Assembly (NCBI GenBank): GCA_012934845.2 | Contig: WNNJ02002056.1 | Span: 1-64,000 of the forward strand | Length of the DNA: 64,000 nt | Source: Pomphorhynchus laevis | Lineage: Eukaryota; Acanthocephala; Palaeacanthocephala; Echinorhynchida; Pomphorhynchidae | Direction of reading: 5' to 3' | Part shown: positions 26,601 to 31,996 of the stretch, piece by piece | How positions within the stretch are numbered: position 1 is the stretch's first letter | Layout of the letters: each line of letters opens with the position of its first letter | Notes under the pieces: generated by a model | Seen by the model: the letters and a program-made list of their open reading frames with translations, nothing else | Databases searched by the model: none | Told to the model about the DNA's origin: nothing | Program-made: the position numbers and the translations under genes

Positions 26601-28684
26601 ACATAGAATGACTGGGCATACGTAGCGACTTTGAATAATGCAAGAATAATTCGGTTTAATTCTTAGTTTGATGAGGATATATAGAATGCTGCCTGGTGTT
26701 TATGCCTCTTTATGAGGAAAACAGTGATATATTTATGAGTACACCAGTGAGTTTCCCAGGGCAGGTGTTACAACAAATTATATTTTATATATTTGCACAC
26801 TTTTAAGTGTCCCTGTTAAACAGCATTTCTATTAAAAAGAATTTAGTGCCTGATGCATGGTTAAACTGTAATAGTCACTGCCATGCACAGAGCTTATGCT
26901 AAATTCCCTCGATGATTCAGATTAAGGGTAGTTCTGTTTTCGAGCTTTAAACACTGTTTAAGCGTGTGTTAAGGTGCCTATAGATGATTATAGAAGTCAC
27001 GGTACTGACGAGCTCCCTAGAGCGAAACGCGTATACCGTTGTGAAGTTTGTCGTCACATATAGGATGACTGGGCATATGTAGCGACTTAGAGCTTTAAAT
27101 TTTGTGTCATATGAAGTTATATATACATCATGTCAATATATACGTTATATTCTTGCAGATACGCATTACAACAGAAACTTAAAAAACATTAAACATATTC
27201 TGTATACTTACTTGATCACGAGCTTACTTGATCATGAAAACGATTCATTGAGGATTAATTTTACAGTTTAATATAAAGCAATTGAATATAACTTTATTAT
27301 TCAGCGGGGTGAATCTTTTGTGATTCGGTAGTTGTTAGTTTAAAGTTGATAAAACAAAGGTTAACTTAATTAAGAAATGAACTTCATTTTTATTTTAACT
27401 GTAGTTTTGACTCTTTTAATTATTTTATAAAACATTTGAAATATAACTTGGATGATAAATAATTACTGTTTTTCTTTTTTGAAGAATTTACTTACTCGCT
27501 TATTATATTATACTTTTAAACTTATTGAATATTTGTACATTGCGGAGGTTGTCTTGGTCAGTAAAATTGTAAAGTATAAAGACAATAAAAACTATTAACT
27601 TCTTGAATGAAGAGCTGGTTGTCATTTTTCAACAAATTACAAATTATGAAACGCATTAATCAATTCTTATTTATTAGAATGAATAAAATGAAATTTTATA
27701 TTTATTAATTATTAGAATTAAATAATAAGCAAGGTTCGACGGGTATAACTCAAGCAAACGGTTCAAGTGCATTCTAACGTACTTAAATATATTTTAGTAT
27801 ATAAATATATGTTATTAAATATATATCATAAATATATCAGATTACTTTATTACTTTTAATTTCATTTCAGCTTTATTGTAAATATTTTATTGTCCATGAT
27901 TTAAATCTTGAAACATTTGAAATTGTTTTATTGATCTAAATTGTTTTATTGTTTTAATAAAATCTAGAACTTTTGCTATATTTACAGTTTATATATATTT
28001 TATATATTTTTCTATATCTACAGTTTTTACACGAGTTAGAGTTGAGGATACTCAATCACTTAACGATTTTTTTACACAACTTGGGACAAATCTAATAGTA
28101 GGTATGTTTGAGTATTTCTAAACGAAATTTTAACTTTTGTATAATTATAAAAGCTTTATAACATAAATAATATAAACTGTATTAAAATATTTGTAATATG
28201 CATAAATTTAATATTTCCATTAATCGTATTTGATGCTTACGATTTCCACTCACCACGTTTATTATTAACAGATTCGATTATTTTGTCCAATGAATGCGAC
28301 GACTGCAATATGCCATGTTCACGTACGACACAAAATACGACTTCTTCTTTGGACATTTCGTATTTCAATATTTGTACAATTGTCTCAATATTAAGATTTT
28401 CGATGGATCTATTATTAACCGATAATAATCTATCACCAATTTGAAGCTTAGCTAAATCTGCAGGTGAATTTTTTTCAACTTGAGTAATATACATAGCGAT
28501 AGCTATTTGATTATTATTTGAAAACGGTTTAAGCTGCAGACCAAATCCATTAGAGTCACGTATCATATAAACTACATGTTTTGAGTTAAATGTTTCAGAT
28601 TGCTCGGGGTATGATATTTGATTGGTGAGATTAAATGAAGCCTTATTAGACAATTTCGATTCTAATCCGGCTTTCATCTTTGAG
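5144..28684 (-). CDS. Three-PDZ-domain scaffold protein (partial gene model, 7 exons)
   Basis: Exons, in transcript order: 28684-28254, 21324-21160, 19072-18215, 17410-17275, 10955-10829, 7313-7115, 5284-5144. All are bounded by AG/GT sites and all junction phases agree, giving about 685 residues. PDZ1 lies in exon 1 (carboxylate loop NGFGLQL, then GDRLLSVNNRSIE). PDZ2 is split over exons 2 and 3 (SSFGLHVEADIEFGHVISKI, then GDDVILHMPFEVL). A Ser/Asn/Glu-rich linker of about 250 residues follows. PDZ3 is split over exons 5 and 6 (KLTILVEKQ, NFGWTL, then VDTGSSAENAGFKASDQLIY). PDZ domains bind C-terminal peptides of membrane proteins, so a cytoplasmic scaffold role is inferred. The family (NHERF-like, PAR-3-like or other) was not settled. 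Exon 1 starts at an acceptor, so upstream exons are missing. The last exon ends at a GTATAC donor, or reads on to a stop near 5007. Introns reach 7 kb and are packed with repeats. Confidence 0.82.
5560..5990. repeat. Unclassified GC-richer repeat-like segment
   Basis: This island is clearly richer in G and C than everything around it. It contains a 41-codon plus-strand frame (MEELLPIKKLVNLVNITPLY...) and an 83-codon minus-strand frame. Neither was recognised. The abrupt change in composition, and a T-rich downstream tail at 5950-6000, suggest the remnant of a retroposed element inserted in or near the PDZ gene. It could also be a 5' or 3' portion of a non-LTR element whose coding part is missing. 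Confidence 0.4.
5991..7114. other. PDZ gene intron, no gene seen
   Basis: AT-rich intron between the 7313-7115 and 5284-5144 exons. A phrase of roughly 45 bases beginning 'attaaggcacta' and containing 'ctattgtaaaagac' occurs twice, near 6242 and 6473, so part of this intron is a local duplication. 'Aaataaatggttaactccat' near 6700 resembles 'gtgaaggggtaactccat' near 6912. Nothing coding was found. Confidence 0.5.
7620..8145. repeat. Relics of the PLE-associated terminal repeat
   Basis: The recurrent end motif (complement of GACTCAGTTAGCTGAT) occurs near 7690 and near 7985. Each is followed by the AT-rich tail seen in better copies at 29.65-30.1 kb and 40.56-40.82 kb, with phrases such as 'aataatgctaaataaaa' and 'taaattgact'. 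The two relics face the same way, so this looks like an eroded tandem or nested insertion. Confidence 0.55.
8155..8335. repeat. Palindrome with hammerhead core boxes at its tip
   Basis: Two arms of about 55-70 bases are near-perfect inverted copies around a CCCC centre near 8256. The left arm begins 'attgaaggaatcgggaagac' and the right arm ends 'gtcttcttgattccttcaat'. The plus-strand right arm carries CTGATGA (8259-8265), then GACT-CAAC-AGTC, then GAAAC: an exact hammerhead catalytic box pair closing a 4-bp stem II with G next to CTGATGA and C next to GAAA. The left arm holds a decayed reverse-complement version. A standard stem I/III pair outside the boxes is not evident, so activity is doubtful. 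Confidence 0.7.
8580..8725 (-). repeat. PLE 3' region with hammerhead-like motif
   Basis: Directly downstream (minus sense) of the PLE coding copy at 8735-9935. The minus strand gives the conserved block: 'aaatacgtc', then CTGCTATG, then a rc-matching segment near CATAGCAG, then a CTGATGA-like box. The same block follows PLE copies at 11.2 kb and 36.7 kb and stands alone at 13.05, 29.95, 40.57 and 41.05 kb. This placement, just after the RT reading frame, is where hammerheads are known in Penelope-like elements. Confidence 0.6.
8735..9935 (-). mobile_element. Penelope-like element, longest reverse transcriptase copy
   Basis: A 286-codon minus-strand frame (9892-9032) holds RT motifs in order: A (YDFSTLYTNLDL), B (VKGVPMGGNSSPIIADLFL), C (FRYIDDICVFN) and D (YLDMNI). 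The C-terminal thumb-like region continues in degraded form to about 8760. No GIY-YIG endonuclease domain is recognisable after the RT, so this resembles endonuclease-lacking PLEs, though loss by decay cannot be excluded. A segment of about 50 bases around 'cagaaagtggttttaatgta' occurs twice, near 9736 and 9870, marking an internal 5' duplication. The copy is broken and sits inside a PDZ gene intron in the gene's sense direction. Confidence 0.85.
10162..10208. repeat. Short perfect hairpin
   Basis: Nineteen-base arms (TATATATTTGGCACACAGT and its complement) surround a short A/T loop. It is one of several isolated short palindromes in the introns. Confidence 0.85.
11150..12775 (-). mobile_element. 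Tandemly repeated 3' part of a Penelope-like element
   Basis: Three full units of about 400 bases, plus a partial fourth, repeat the C-terminal end of the PLE reverse transcriptase (FKFTRNIFLHEH..., then NDIGFLQNHLNNLIDTYFKL, then KLLSGKFLWIINNR and stop). The phrase 'ctattatttattatcc' recurs at 11736, 12141 and 12538, giving spacings of 405 and 397; a variant lies near 11347. At the downstream end, 11210-11320 carries the PLE 3' block with CTGCTATG/CATAGCAG complementarity. Tandem partial copies are characteristic of PLEs. This array is a fossil inside the PDZ gene intron between exons 17410-17275 and 10955-10829. Confidence 0.8.
13040..13200 (+). repeat. Solo PLE 3' block with hammerhead-like motif
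   Basis: Plus-strand copy: CTGCTATG (near 13048), CGAAAC, CATAGCAG, then CTCCTGATGACCTC, followed by the usual tail 'gatacaacgtctgttattta'. No PLE coding sequence is attached. Confidence 0.65.
13745..13960. repeat. AT-rich minisatellite
   Basis: A unit of about 35-37 bases, 'tatatatgtaagaagtatac' plus 'atatatatagaag', repeats about four times with small variations. Confidence 0.8.
13966..14032 (-). repeat. Isolated fragment of the ~462-bp array unit
   Basis: The reverse complement matches, with few differences, the part of the 24.8-27.1 kb unit running from 'tctgatgaggatatatagaa' through 'tttatgcctcttcatgagga'. It shows that the ~462-bp sequence family is dispersed and not only tandem. Confidence 0.75.
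14268..14536. repeat. Long palindrome (foldback)
   Basis: Arms of about 125 bases: the left holds 'ttcttcaaaaattgtaagtt' and the right holds its exact complement, around a short spacer containing 'gtgtaaaatcttttggtga'. Outer parts also pair (the stretch around 'tattggtctctacca' with 'ggtagagaccaataa'). No coding capacity. It is probably a foldback or hairpin element lying in a PDZ gene intron. Confidence 0.85.
14541..14597 (+). pseudogene. Inverted partial copy of a PDZ-gene exon
   Basis: The plus strand reads 'gataaaaatctaagattaat' onward and matches the minus-strand exon 17410-17275 over about 58 bases at roughly 90% identity. The copied codons correspond to KSKINYLNPGN. The copy is in the opposite orientation, about 2.8 kb further along the same intron, and starts almost exactly where the neighbouring palindrome ends. 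It is too short to be a functional exon and lacks the exon's splice donor. Likely a duplication created with the adjacent foldback or hammerhead repeats. Confidence 0.75.
14675..14715 (+). ncRNA. Type I hammerhead ribozyme relic, unit 1
   Basis: Stem I strand ACCCTA, core TTGATGA (first C replaced by T), stem II GCTC-AAA-GAGC, box GAAAC, palindromic stem III ACCGGT, cleavage triplet GTC, then TACGG for the other side of stem I (4 of 5 pairs with CCCTA). Confidence 0.6.
14831..14871 (+). ncRNA. Type I hammerhead ribozyme relic, unit 2
   Basis: Stem I is fully paired (CCCTA with TAGGG). The order is ACCCTA, TTGATGA, GCT-CAATA-AGC, GAAAC, a minimal stem III (ACTGGT), GTC, then TAGGG. The core C is T and the base pair next to the core in stem II is A/A, so activity is likely reduced. 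Confidence 0.65.
15122..15162 (+). ncRNA. Type I hammerhead ribozyme relic, unit 3
   Basis: This unit keeps the exact CTGATGA core and GAAAC box. Stem II is GCT-CAATA-AGC, and the stem I sides are CTCTA and TAGTG (4 of 5 pairs). Stem III is reduced to ACCGAT and the cleavage triplet is ATC. Confidence 0.6.
15380..15905 (+). mobile_element. 5'-truncated non-LTR retrotransposon, C-terminal RT-linker fragment
   Basis: A 152-codon frame (15389-15847) resembles the segment found between reverse transcriptase and endonuclease-like tail in a widespread invertebrate LINE type. The block SSWPSGKPF...EFRDALSIRY is followed by a Cys-rich part (CPNRYGCGALFD). Similar proteins usually read '..W....P.....F.L...EFRDAL.LRY...P..C.CG..F'. 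The frame is then followed, at about 15869, by GGGCCCATTTGCGGG, a tail also seen at 41705, 43300 and 49622. The later part of the frame is probably not authentic. An old, partial insertion in a PDZ-gene intron. Confidence 0.65.
15906..17274. other. PDZ gene intron sequence, no gene seen
   Basis: AT-rich, with long ATTTTAAAAT runs at 16580-16800. No recognisable coding, repeat or RNA feature. A weak 'ttacacctaagtgtaac' palindrome sits near 16459. Confidence 0.5.
17411..18214. other. PDZ gene intron, no gene seen
   Basis: AT-rich intron between exons 19072-18215 and 17410-17275. The donor is read as GTTAGT after CAAA; if it is not used, the frame stops within three codons. Nothing else is recognisable. 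Confidence 0.5.
19271..19309. repeat. Short perfect hairpin
   Basis: Seventeen-base arms (ACACCGGTTCACAGATG and its complement) surround AATCA. It lies 0.2 kb upstream (minus sense) of the 19072-18215 exon. Confidence 0.9.
19385..19800. mobile_element. Foldback element between direct repeats
   Basis: A palindrome with arms of roughly 120-150 bases is centred near 19609; the arms include 'atcgtcaggataaattgta' and 'gttaaaaacgtttaagatt' with complements. It is flanked on both sides by the same direct repeat of about 45-50 bases containing 'tcaatcagtaaattgatgat' (near 19400 and near 19763). The whole looks like a hairpin-type insertion bounded by an unusually long direct duplication. No coding capacity. 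Confidence 0.75.
19801..21159. other. PDZ gene intron between exons 2 and 3
   Basis: Outside the microsatellite it is AT-rich to neutral sequence without recognisable genes. A run of 'catgtgcttatatgtgtatg'-like GT/AC-rich text at 20400-20560 precedes the TA tract. Confidence 0.5.
20546..20617. repeat. (TA)n microsatellite
   Basis: About 70 bases of uninterrupted TA, followed by imperfect 'cgtatatagcatatatcac' repeats with 'ataatgtgt' phrases to about 20760. Confidence 0.9.
21325..22249. other. PDZ gene intron, no gene seen
   Basis: AT-rich sequence with no coding frame or repeat recognised, up to the first satellite unit. Confidence 0.45.
22250..24480. repeat. ~360-bp satellite array, about six units
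   Basis: The phrase 'ccggatcatcctaatttta' recurs near 22547, 22909, 23271, 23635, 23988 and 24344, giving a period near 360. Each unit contains, on the minus strand, GGCAGC, C, GAAAC, about 20 bases, CTACTGATGA, GT, GCTGCC: the two hammerhead core boxes enclosed by a 6-bp stem. In the unit near 22.77 kb these are at 22823-22818, 22816-22812, 22790-22784 and 22781-22776. A second, overlapping complementarity pairs GACTGATGGTAG with CTACCATCAG further on. Central units are almost identical; edge units are diverged. The array lies inside the PDZ gene's 28254-21324 intron, motif in gene-sense orientation. Confidence 0.85.
24480..24725 (-). repeat. Inverted partial unit of the ~360-bp satellite
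   Basis: The order of phrases is reversed and complemented relative to 22250-24480 (for example 'gaagtctgctctg', 'ggcaacatctacaataatga', 'ataggctatgcccatgcctc'). It closes the ~360-bp array and sits at the junction with the ~462-bp array. Confidence 0.85.
25159..25200 (+). ncRNA. Type I hammerhead ribozyme, array unit 1 (intact core)
   Basis: Stem I is ACGGTA (25159-25164) with TACCGT (25195-25200), six pairs. The core CTGATGA is followed by stem II GCTC-CGTTA-GAGC and GAAAC. Stem III ACGCGT is self-complementary and has almost no loop, so it suits pairing between two molecules or adjacent units. The cleavage triplet GTA ends at 25194. All invariant hammerhead bases are present. Minimal stem III type I hammerheads acting as dimers are known from PLEs and retrozymes. 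Confidence 0.9.
25622..25663 (+). ncRNA. Type I hammerhead, array unit 2 (degenerate)
   Basis: Same layout, but the core reads CTGATAA and the second box GAAT. Invariant bases are changed, so this copy is probably inactive. Confidence 0.8.
26083..26124 (+). ncRNA. Type I hammerhead, array unit 3
   Basis: Intact CTGATGA, GCTC/GAGC and GAAAC boxes and ACGCGT stem III. The base after GTA is C where other units have T, costing one stem I pair. Confidence 0.85.
26543..26584 (+). ncRNA. Type I hammerhead, array unit 4 (intact core)
   Basis: Identical in all core and stem positions to unit 1: ACGGTA, CTGATGA, GCTC/GAGC, GAAAC, ACGCGT, GTA, TACCGT. Confidence 0.9.
26999..27039 (+). ncRNA. Type I hammerhead, array unit 5
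   Basis: The core reads CTGACGA (one invariant U changed). Stem II loop is shortened (GCTC-CCTA-GAGC). Stems I and III are unchanged. Probably weak or inactive. Confidence 0.8.
27091..28253. other. PDZ gene intron, no gene seen
   Basis: AT-rich sequence between the hammerhead array and the PDZ1 exon; no recognisable feature. Confidence 0.5.
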
Positions 28685-29654
28685 CTAAAAGAATATATAA
28701 CAGAAAGTTATACTAAATTTATGAAAGTTTAAAAACATCAGAATTTAGAAATACTGACTAACGAAAATATTGCTAACTGTGTCATTTCTCCTCATCTGAT
28801 GTCAATTCTGTTGCGTCACAACTCATTCACGTGTATTTTGAATGCTGCAGTTACTTTTATGTAAAACTTATTTTTTATTTCACTGCATCATCTTTAATAT
28901 TAAAATTTTGTAGAGTTTCAATATTATAAACTTTGTACAAATTATAAAACTTTGTCACCAAACTGATTAGAATTAATTCTACAGATAATGCCAATGCTTT
29001 GTAAATGATAATGCGAAACATTTAAAAAGTACTTGCCGATAATTTACGTCTGACATTTAGTTACCATTTTACATTATCGCAAAAACGAATTAACAAATAT
29101 GTCATTTGTACATGAACAATACGATTGAGAACATAATAGGTCGTGTCATTCCAAGGTTTCACATAAATTTACTGAAAGTCTACAGATGTATGCACGAAGA
29201 CAATATGAATATTTGTGCTATTTTAGACGTGCTTGCACAATTATATAGTTAGCTATAAACTTGAGTGATACCTACCAAAAGGTAGAAATGATATTTCAAA
29301 TTTTTTAAATCCACAAGAGATATGAAAACCACTGTTTAAGCGGAAAGCTGTCTAAACGATTACGTTGTTACTCTCCGAGTTACGTTAATTATATTAATTA
29401 ATTATGTAAATTAATCAATTTAATGAAAAATAATATATTTCTAATTAATCAAAACAATAATTAATTTAAAATGAATTTATAAAAAATATCACTGATCTGA
29501 TGAATCTAATAAGACAATACTCAGAATATACCAAAAGGCTTAGTATTAAATAAAAGGCTTAGTATTACTCAGAATTGCTCAGAAATATAAGGATTTATAT
29601 TTCTGAGTAATTATTTATTTATTATTTATTATTTATTTTTACAACAAAGCTATA
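28685..29654. other. Upstream flank or intron of the PDZ gene
   Basis: Exon 28684-28254 begins at a TTTTAG acceptor, so transcription continues from further right. No upstream exon could be supported here. Confidence 0.45.
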
Positions 29655-30110
29655 AGATCAAATCAGCTAACTGAGTCAACGTATTTAATATAATTATAAA
29701 ATAAACAAAACATAATAATGCTAAATCAAAAAGTAATAATTAAATAATAAAATTAATAGTTGTTTTTAGATTTTAAATTTCAATTTTTTTTATTTTAACT
29801 TGATTTAAATTATATTTTCTATAATTTAAATCAAGTTAAAATAAAAAATTGAAATTTAAAATAAAAGTCATTTTTATGAATTGACTAATAAATAACAGAC
29901 ATTGTATCAGAATAAAGATTAGAGGTCATCAGGAGGAACTGCTATATTATCAGGTTTCAACCCCTAACTCCTCTAATCAACATAGCAGTGAGGTTAAATA
30001 CATGCTAAGGACGTATTTCCTCTTATGAAATTTGATTATTTAGTGTATCTTATTCTGATACAAAACATATTTTTTTTATTATTCATTTTATTAATAAAAG
30101 TTATTAATCC
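29655..30110 (-). repeat. PLE-associated terminal repeat, left end of a composite inverted repeat
   Basis: It begins with the complement of GACTCAGTTAGCTGATTTGA and ends with the PLE 3' block (minus sense 'aaatacgtccttagcatgta', CTGCTATG, GAAACCTGATA, ATAGCAG, CTCCTGATGACCTC). An AT-rich inner palindrome, 'ttttaacttgatttaaat' with its complement, lies near 29805-29845. The matching end at 40560-40822 faces the opposite way. Confidence 0.7.
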
Positions 30111-30317
30111 AAGTTATCAGGTTTTGGTCCCTATTATTCAGAACCAGCAGATGTCTTACTAACAATCAGACGGTCGTTCACTCTCTACCTCGAAAGTAAG
30201 TGTACGAAAAATATCATAGCCTGATCACAAATCAGGTGGACACAGCGGTGTCCTACCACCGCGGTGTATATTTTATCAAAGGTGAATTTATGTTCAGAGT
30301 TTCCTTGCCAAGAACAA

Positions 30318-31499
30318 GGACATAAAGAGGTTATGTGAATTTGGTCGATTCTGATGAATCAAATAAGATGACAATCAGAATATATTAGGCTTAGTATTTA
30401 ACGAGTTTAGAATATTAAAAGATGAATACATGTGCAGTTCTTACAATACAGTTTGTAGTTTAATTAATCTAACAAGCAAACAATTGCTTAAATATTTCAT
30501 AATTTCAACAATCAAAATTTCAATAAAATTTCAATTAAATAAAATACATTAATTGATAAATTAATAAATAATTTGATAATTAATAAATAATATGATTTCA
30601 ATGAAATTTCTTTAAAATTTCAATTCCAATAATAAAAATTATTATCTCAATCAATTTTTTAAGTGGAATACAGGGAAAATCATTTTTTTAAATTGTAAAT
30701 TGTAATTATAGAGATAGTTTGCTATTTATGAAAAACCAAAAGCTATGAGTGTGATATCAGAAACAGTTATCAATTACATCAAGTTAATAATGCCAAAATG
30801 TATGGAATGGGGTTTTCAAATAAAAGAGCATTGATAATTTATACTTAATCGAAATTGATTGTACATGATGTTTCAACTGCGACCTCTGATGATATTCAAT
30901 ATAATTATTATGGCTTTGTAAATCCTTCCTTCTCATAAACTTCATTATAATAATTGATGTCAATAACATCAAAAATAATGTATTTAATTTTATCTAGCAC
31001 AATCAAACTGATTTTATTTGATACATTCATTTTAAAGCATTTTTGAATGCAAATGTGTTTTATTTCAGAAATATATTTTAAAAATAAATATTTAACCATT
31101 TTATATTGTTTTCTTGTTATAAAAGGAATTTATGTAAATGTAAATTAAAAATTAAAACTTGATAATAATGTTCTACCGTATGAACAGCTAGCAATTTAAC
31201 ATAATTATTATGGCTTTGTAAATTCTAAACGTAAGTTATAAATTCTAGATAACATAAGTGATTATTCAATTCTGATAAAAATTACATTCGTGTGCCATCT
31301 AATCCTAGGATAAGAAATATTAAATTATCCACACGAGAACAGTTCTTTTATATACATTTTTACAACGTTTTATTCATAAACAGTGATCTTTTACAATATA
31401 GTACTTGTTTTTACAGAATAACAAGTACTATCTTGAAAAGGGTCATTGTGTATAGTCGAAACGTTGTAAAATTTATATAAAATGATTTTTCTCGTGTGG
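30318..31499. repeat. Left arm of ~1.2-kb inverted repeat
   Basis: Base-by-base this is the reverse complement of 39372-40557 with very few differences. Short frames on the two arms translate to the same peptides with one substitution. The arm includes an internal direct repeat ('aattattatggctttgtaaa' near 30904 and 31203) and an imperfect palindrome at 31333-31500 bounded by CACACGAGAA/TTCTCGTGTG. No recognised protein is encoded. See 39372-40557 for the partner. Confidence 0.9.
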
Positions 31500-31609
31500 A
31501 TAATTTATTATGCCTACGAATAGGATAAGTTATCCTGCTCTCTGTTATATTGCTATTACAATGATTTAAATTAATTTATTAATAAAGTCATTAGTAGCTT
31601 CAATATTAA

Positions 31610-31850
31610 AACATCTGATTGCGTTTGTGAGCTAAAATGCTTCTGGTTGTACCACGGCATTACCCCCACAGTTATTGTTCCTATTTTTGATAAAGCAAGA
31701 CGCAACTAATCAGCATGGTTGGGTTCAGGACTGGGTCAGCTGCTGATGATACCTACTCAGGCTGAATAGTAGCGTCTTCCTCTATCAAGAATAGGAACAA
31801 TACCTGTGAGAATAATGTCGTGCTACCACCCGAAGAATTTAAATTTCTAT
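31610..31850. mobile_element. Short terminal-inverted-repeat element with hammerhead-like box
   Basis: The ends pair imperfectly ('cttctggttgtaccacggca' against 'tgtcgtgctaccacccgaag') and inner parts pair ('ttgttcctatttttgata' against 'tatcaagaataggaaca'). The centre contains CTGCTGATGATACC. In reverse complement it aligns with the outer part of the palindromic insertion at 36898-37437, so both belong to one family. Confidence 0.65.
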
Positions 31851-31962
31851 TCATTTTTATCAAGCATATTTTCATTGAAAATGAAAAATGAAAATTTGCA
31901 GTCAAATTTTTTTTCTATTATGGGTGACATAACAGACATGTTGTGTTCAGGATATTCATAAC

Positions 31963-31996
31963 ATATACGGTCATCATTTTAATGATGACCGTATAT
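31963..31996. repeat. Short perfect hairpin
   Basis: ATATACGGTCATCATT and its complement, separated by two bases. Confidence 0.85.

Larger units (their letters stand above)
24781..27090 (+). repeat. ~462-bp tandem array carrying hammerhead ribozymes (retrozyme-like)
   Basis: Five units start with 'cgactttgaataatgcaaga' near 24781, 25245, 25705, 26167 and 26625, a period of about 460. Each unit ends with a hammerhead segment near 25159, 25622, 26083, 26543 and 26999. Cleavage at equivalent sites would release RNAs of about 460 nt. No open reading frame spans the unit, as expected for non-coding retrozyme-type repeats. The array lies antisense inside a PDZ gene intron, next to the ~360-bp satellite. 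Confidence 0.9.

Noticed and set aside
22250-27090. Possible CRISPR-like array
   Set aside because: The units are ~360 and ~460 bp without short repeats and unique spacers, and the DNA is eukaryotic.
30784-31099. Two overlapping 62-63-codon frames, repeated at 39772-40087
   Set aside because: They occur in both arms of the inverted repeat and look conserved only because the arms are nearly identical DNA. No known protein feature is present.
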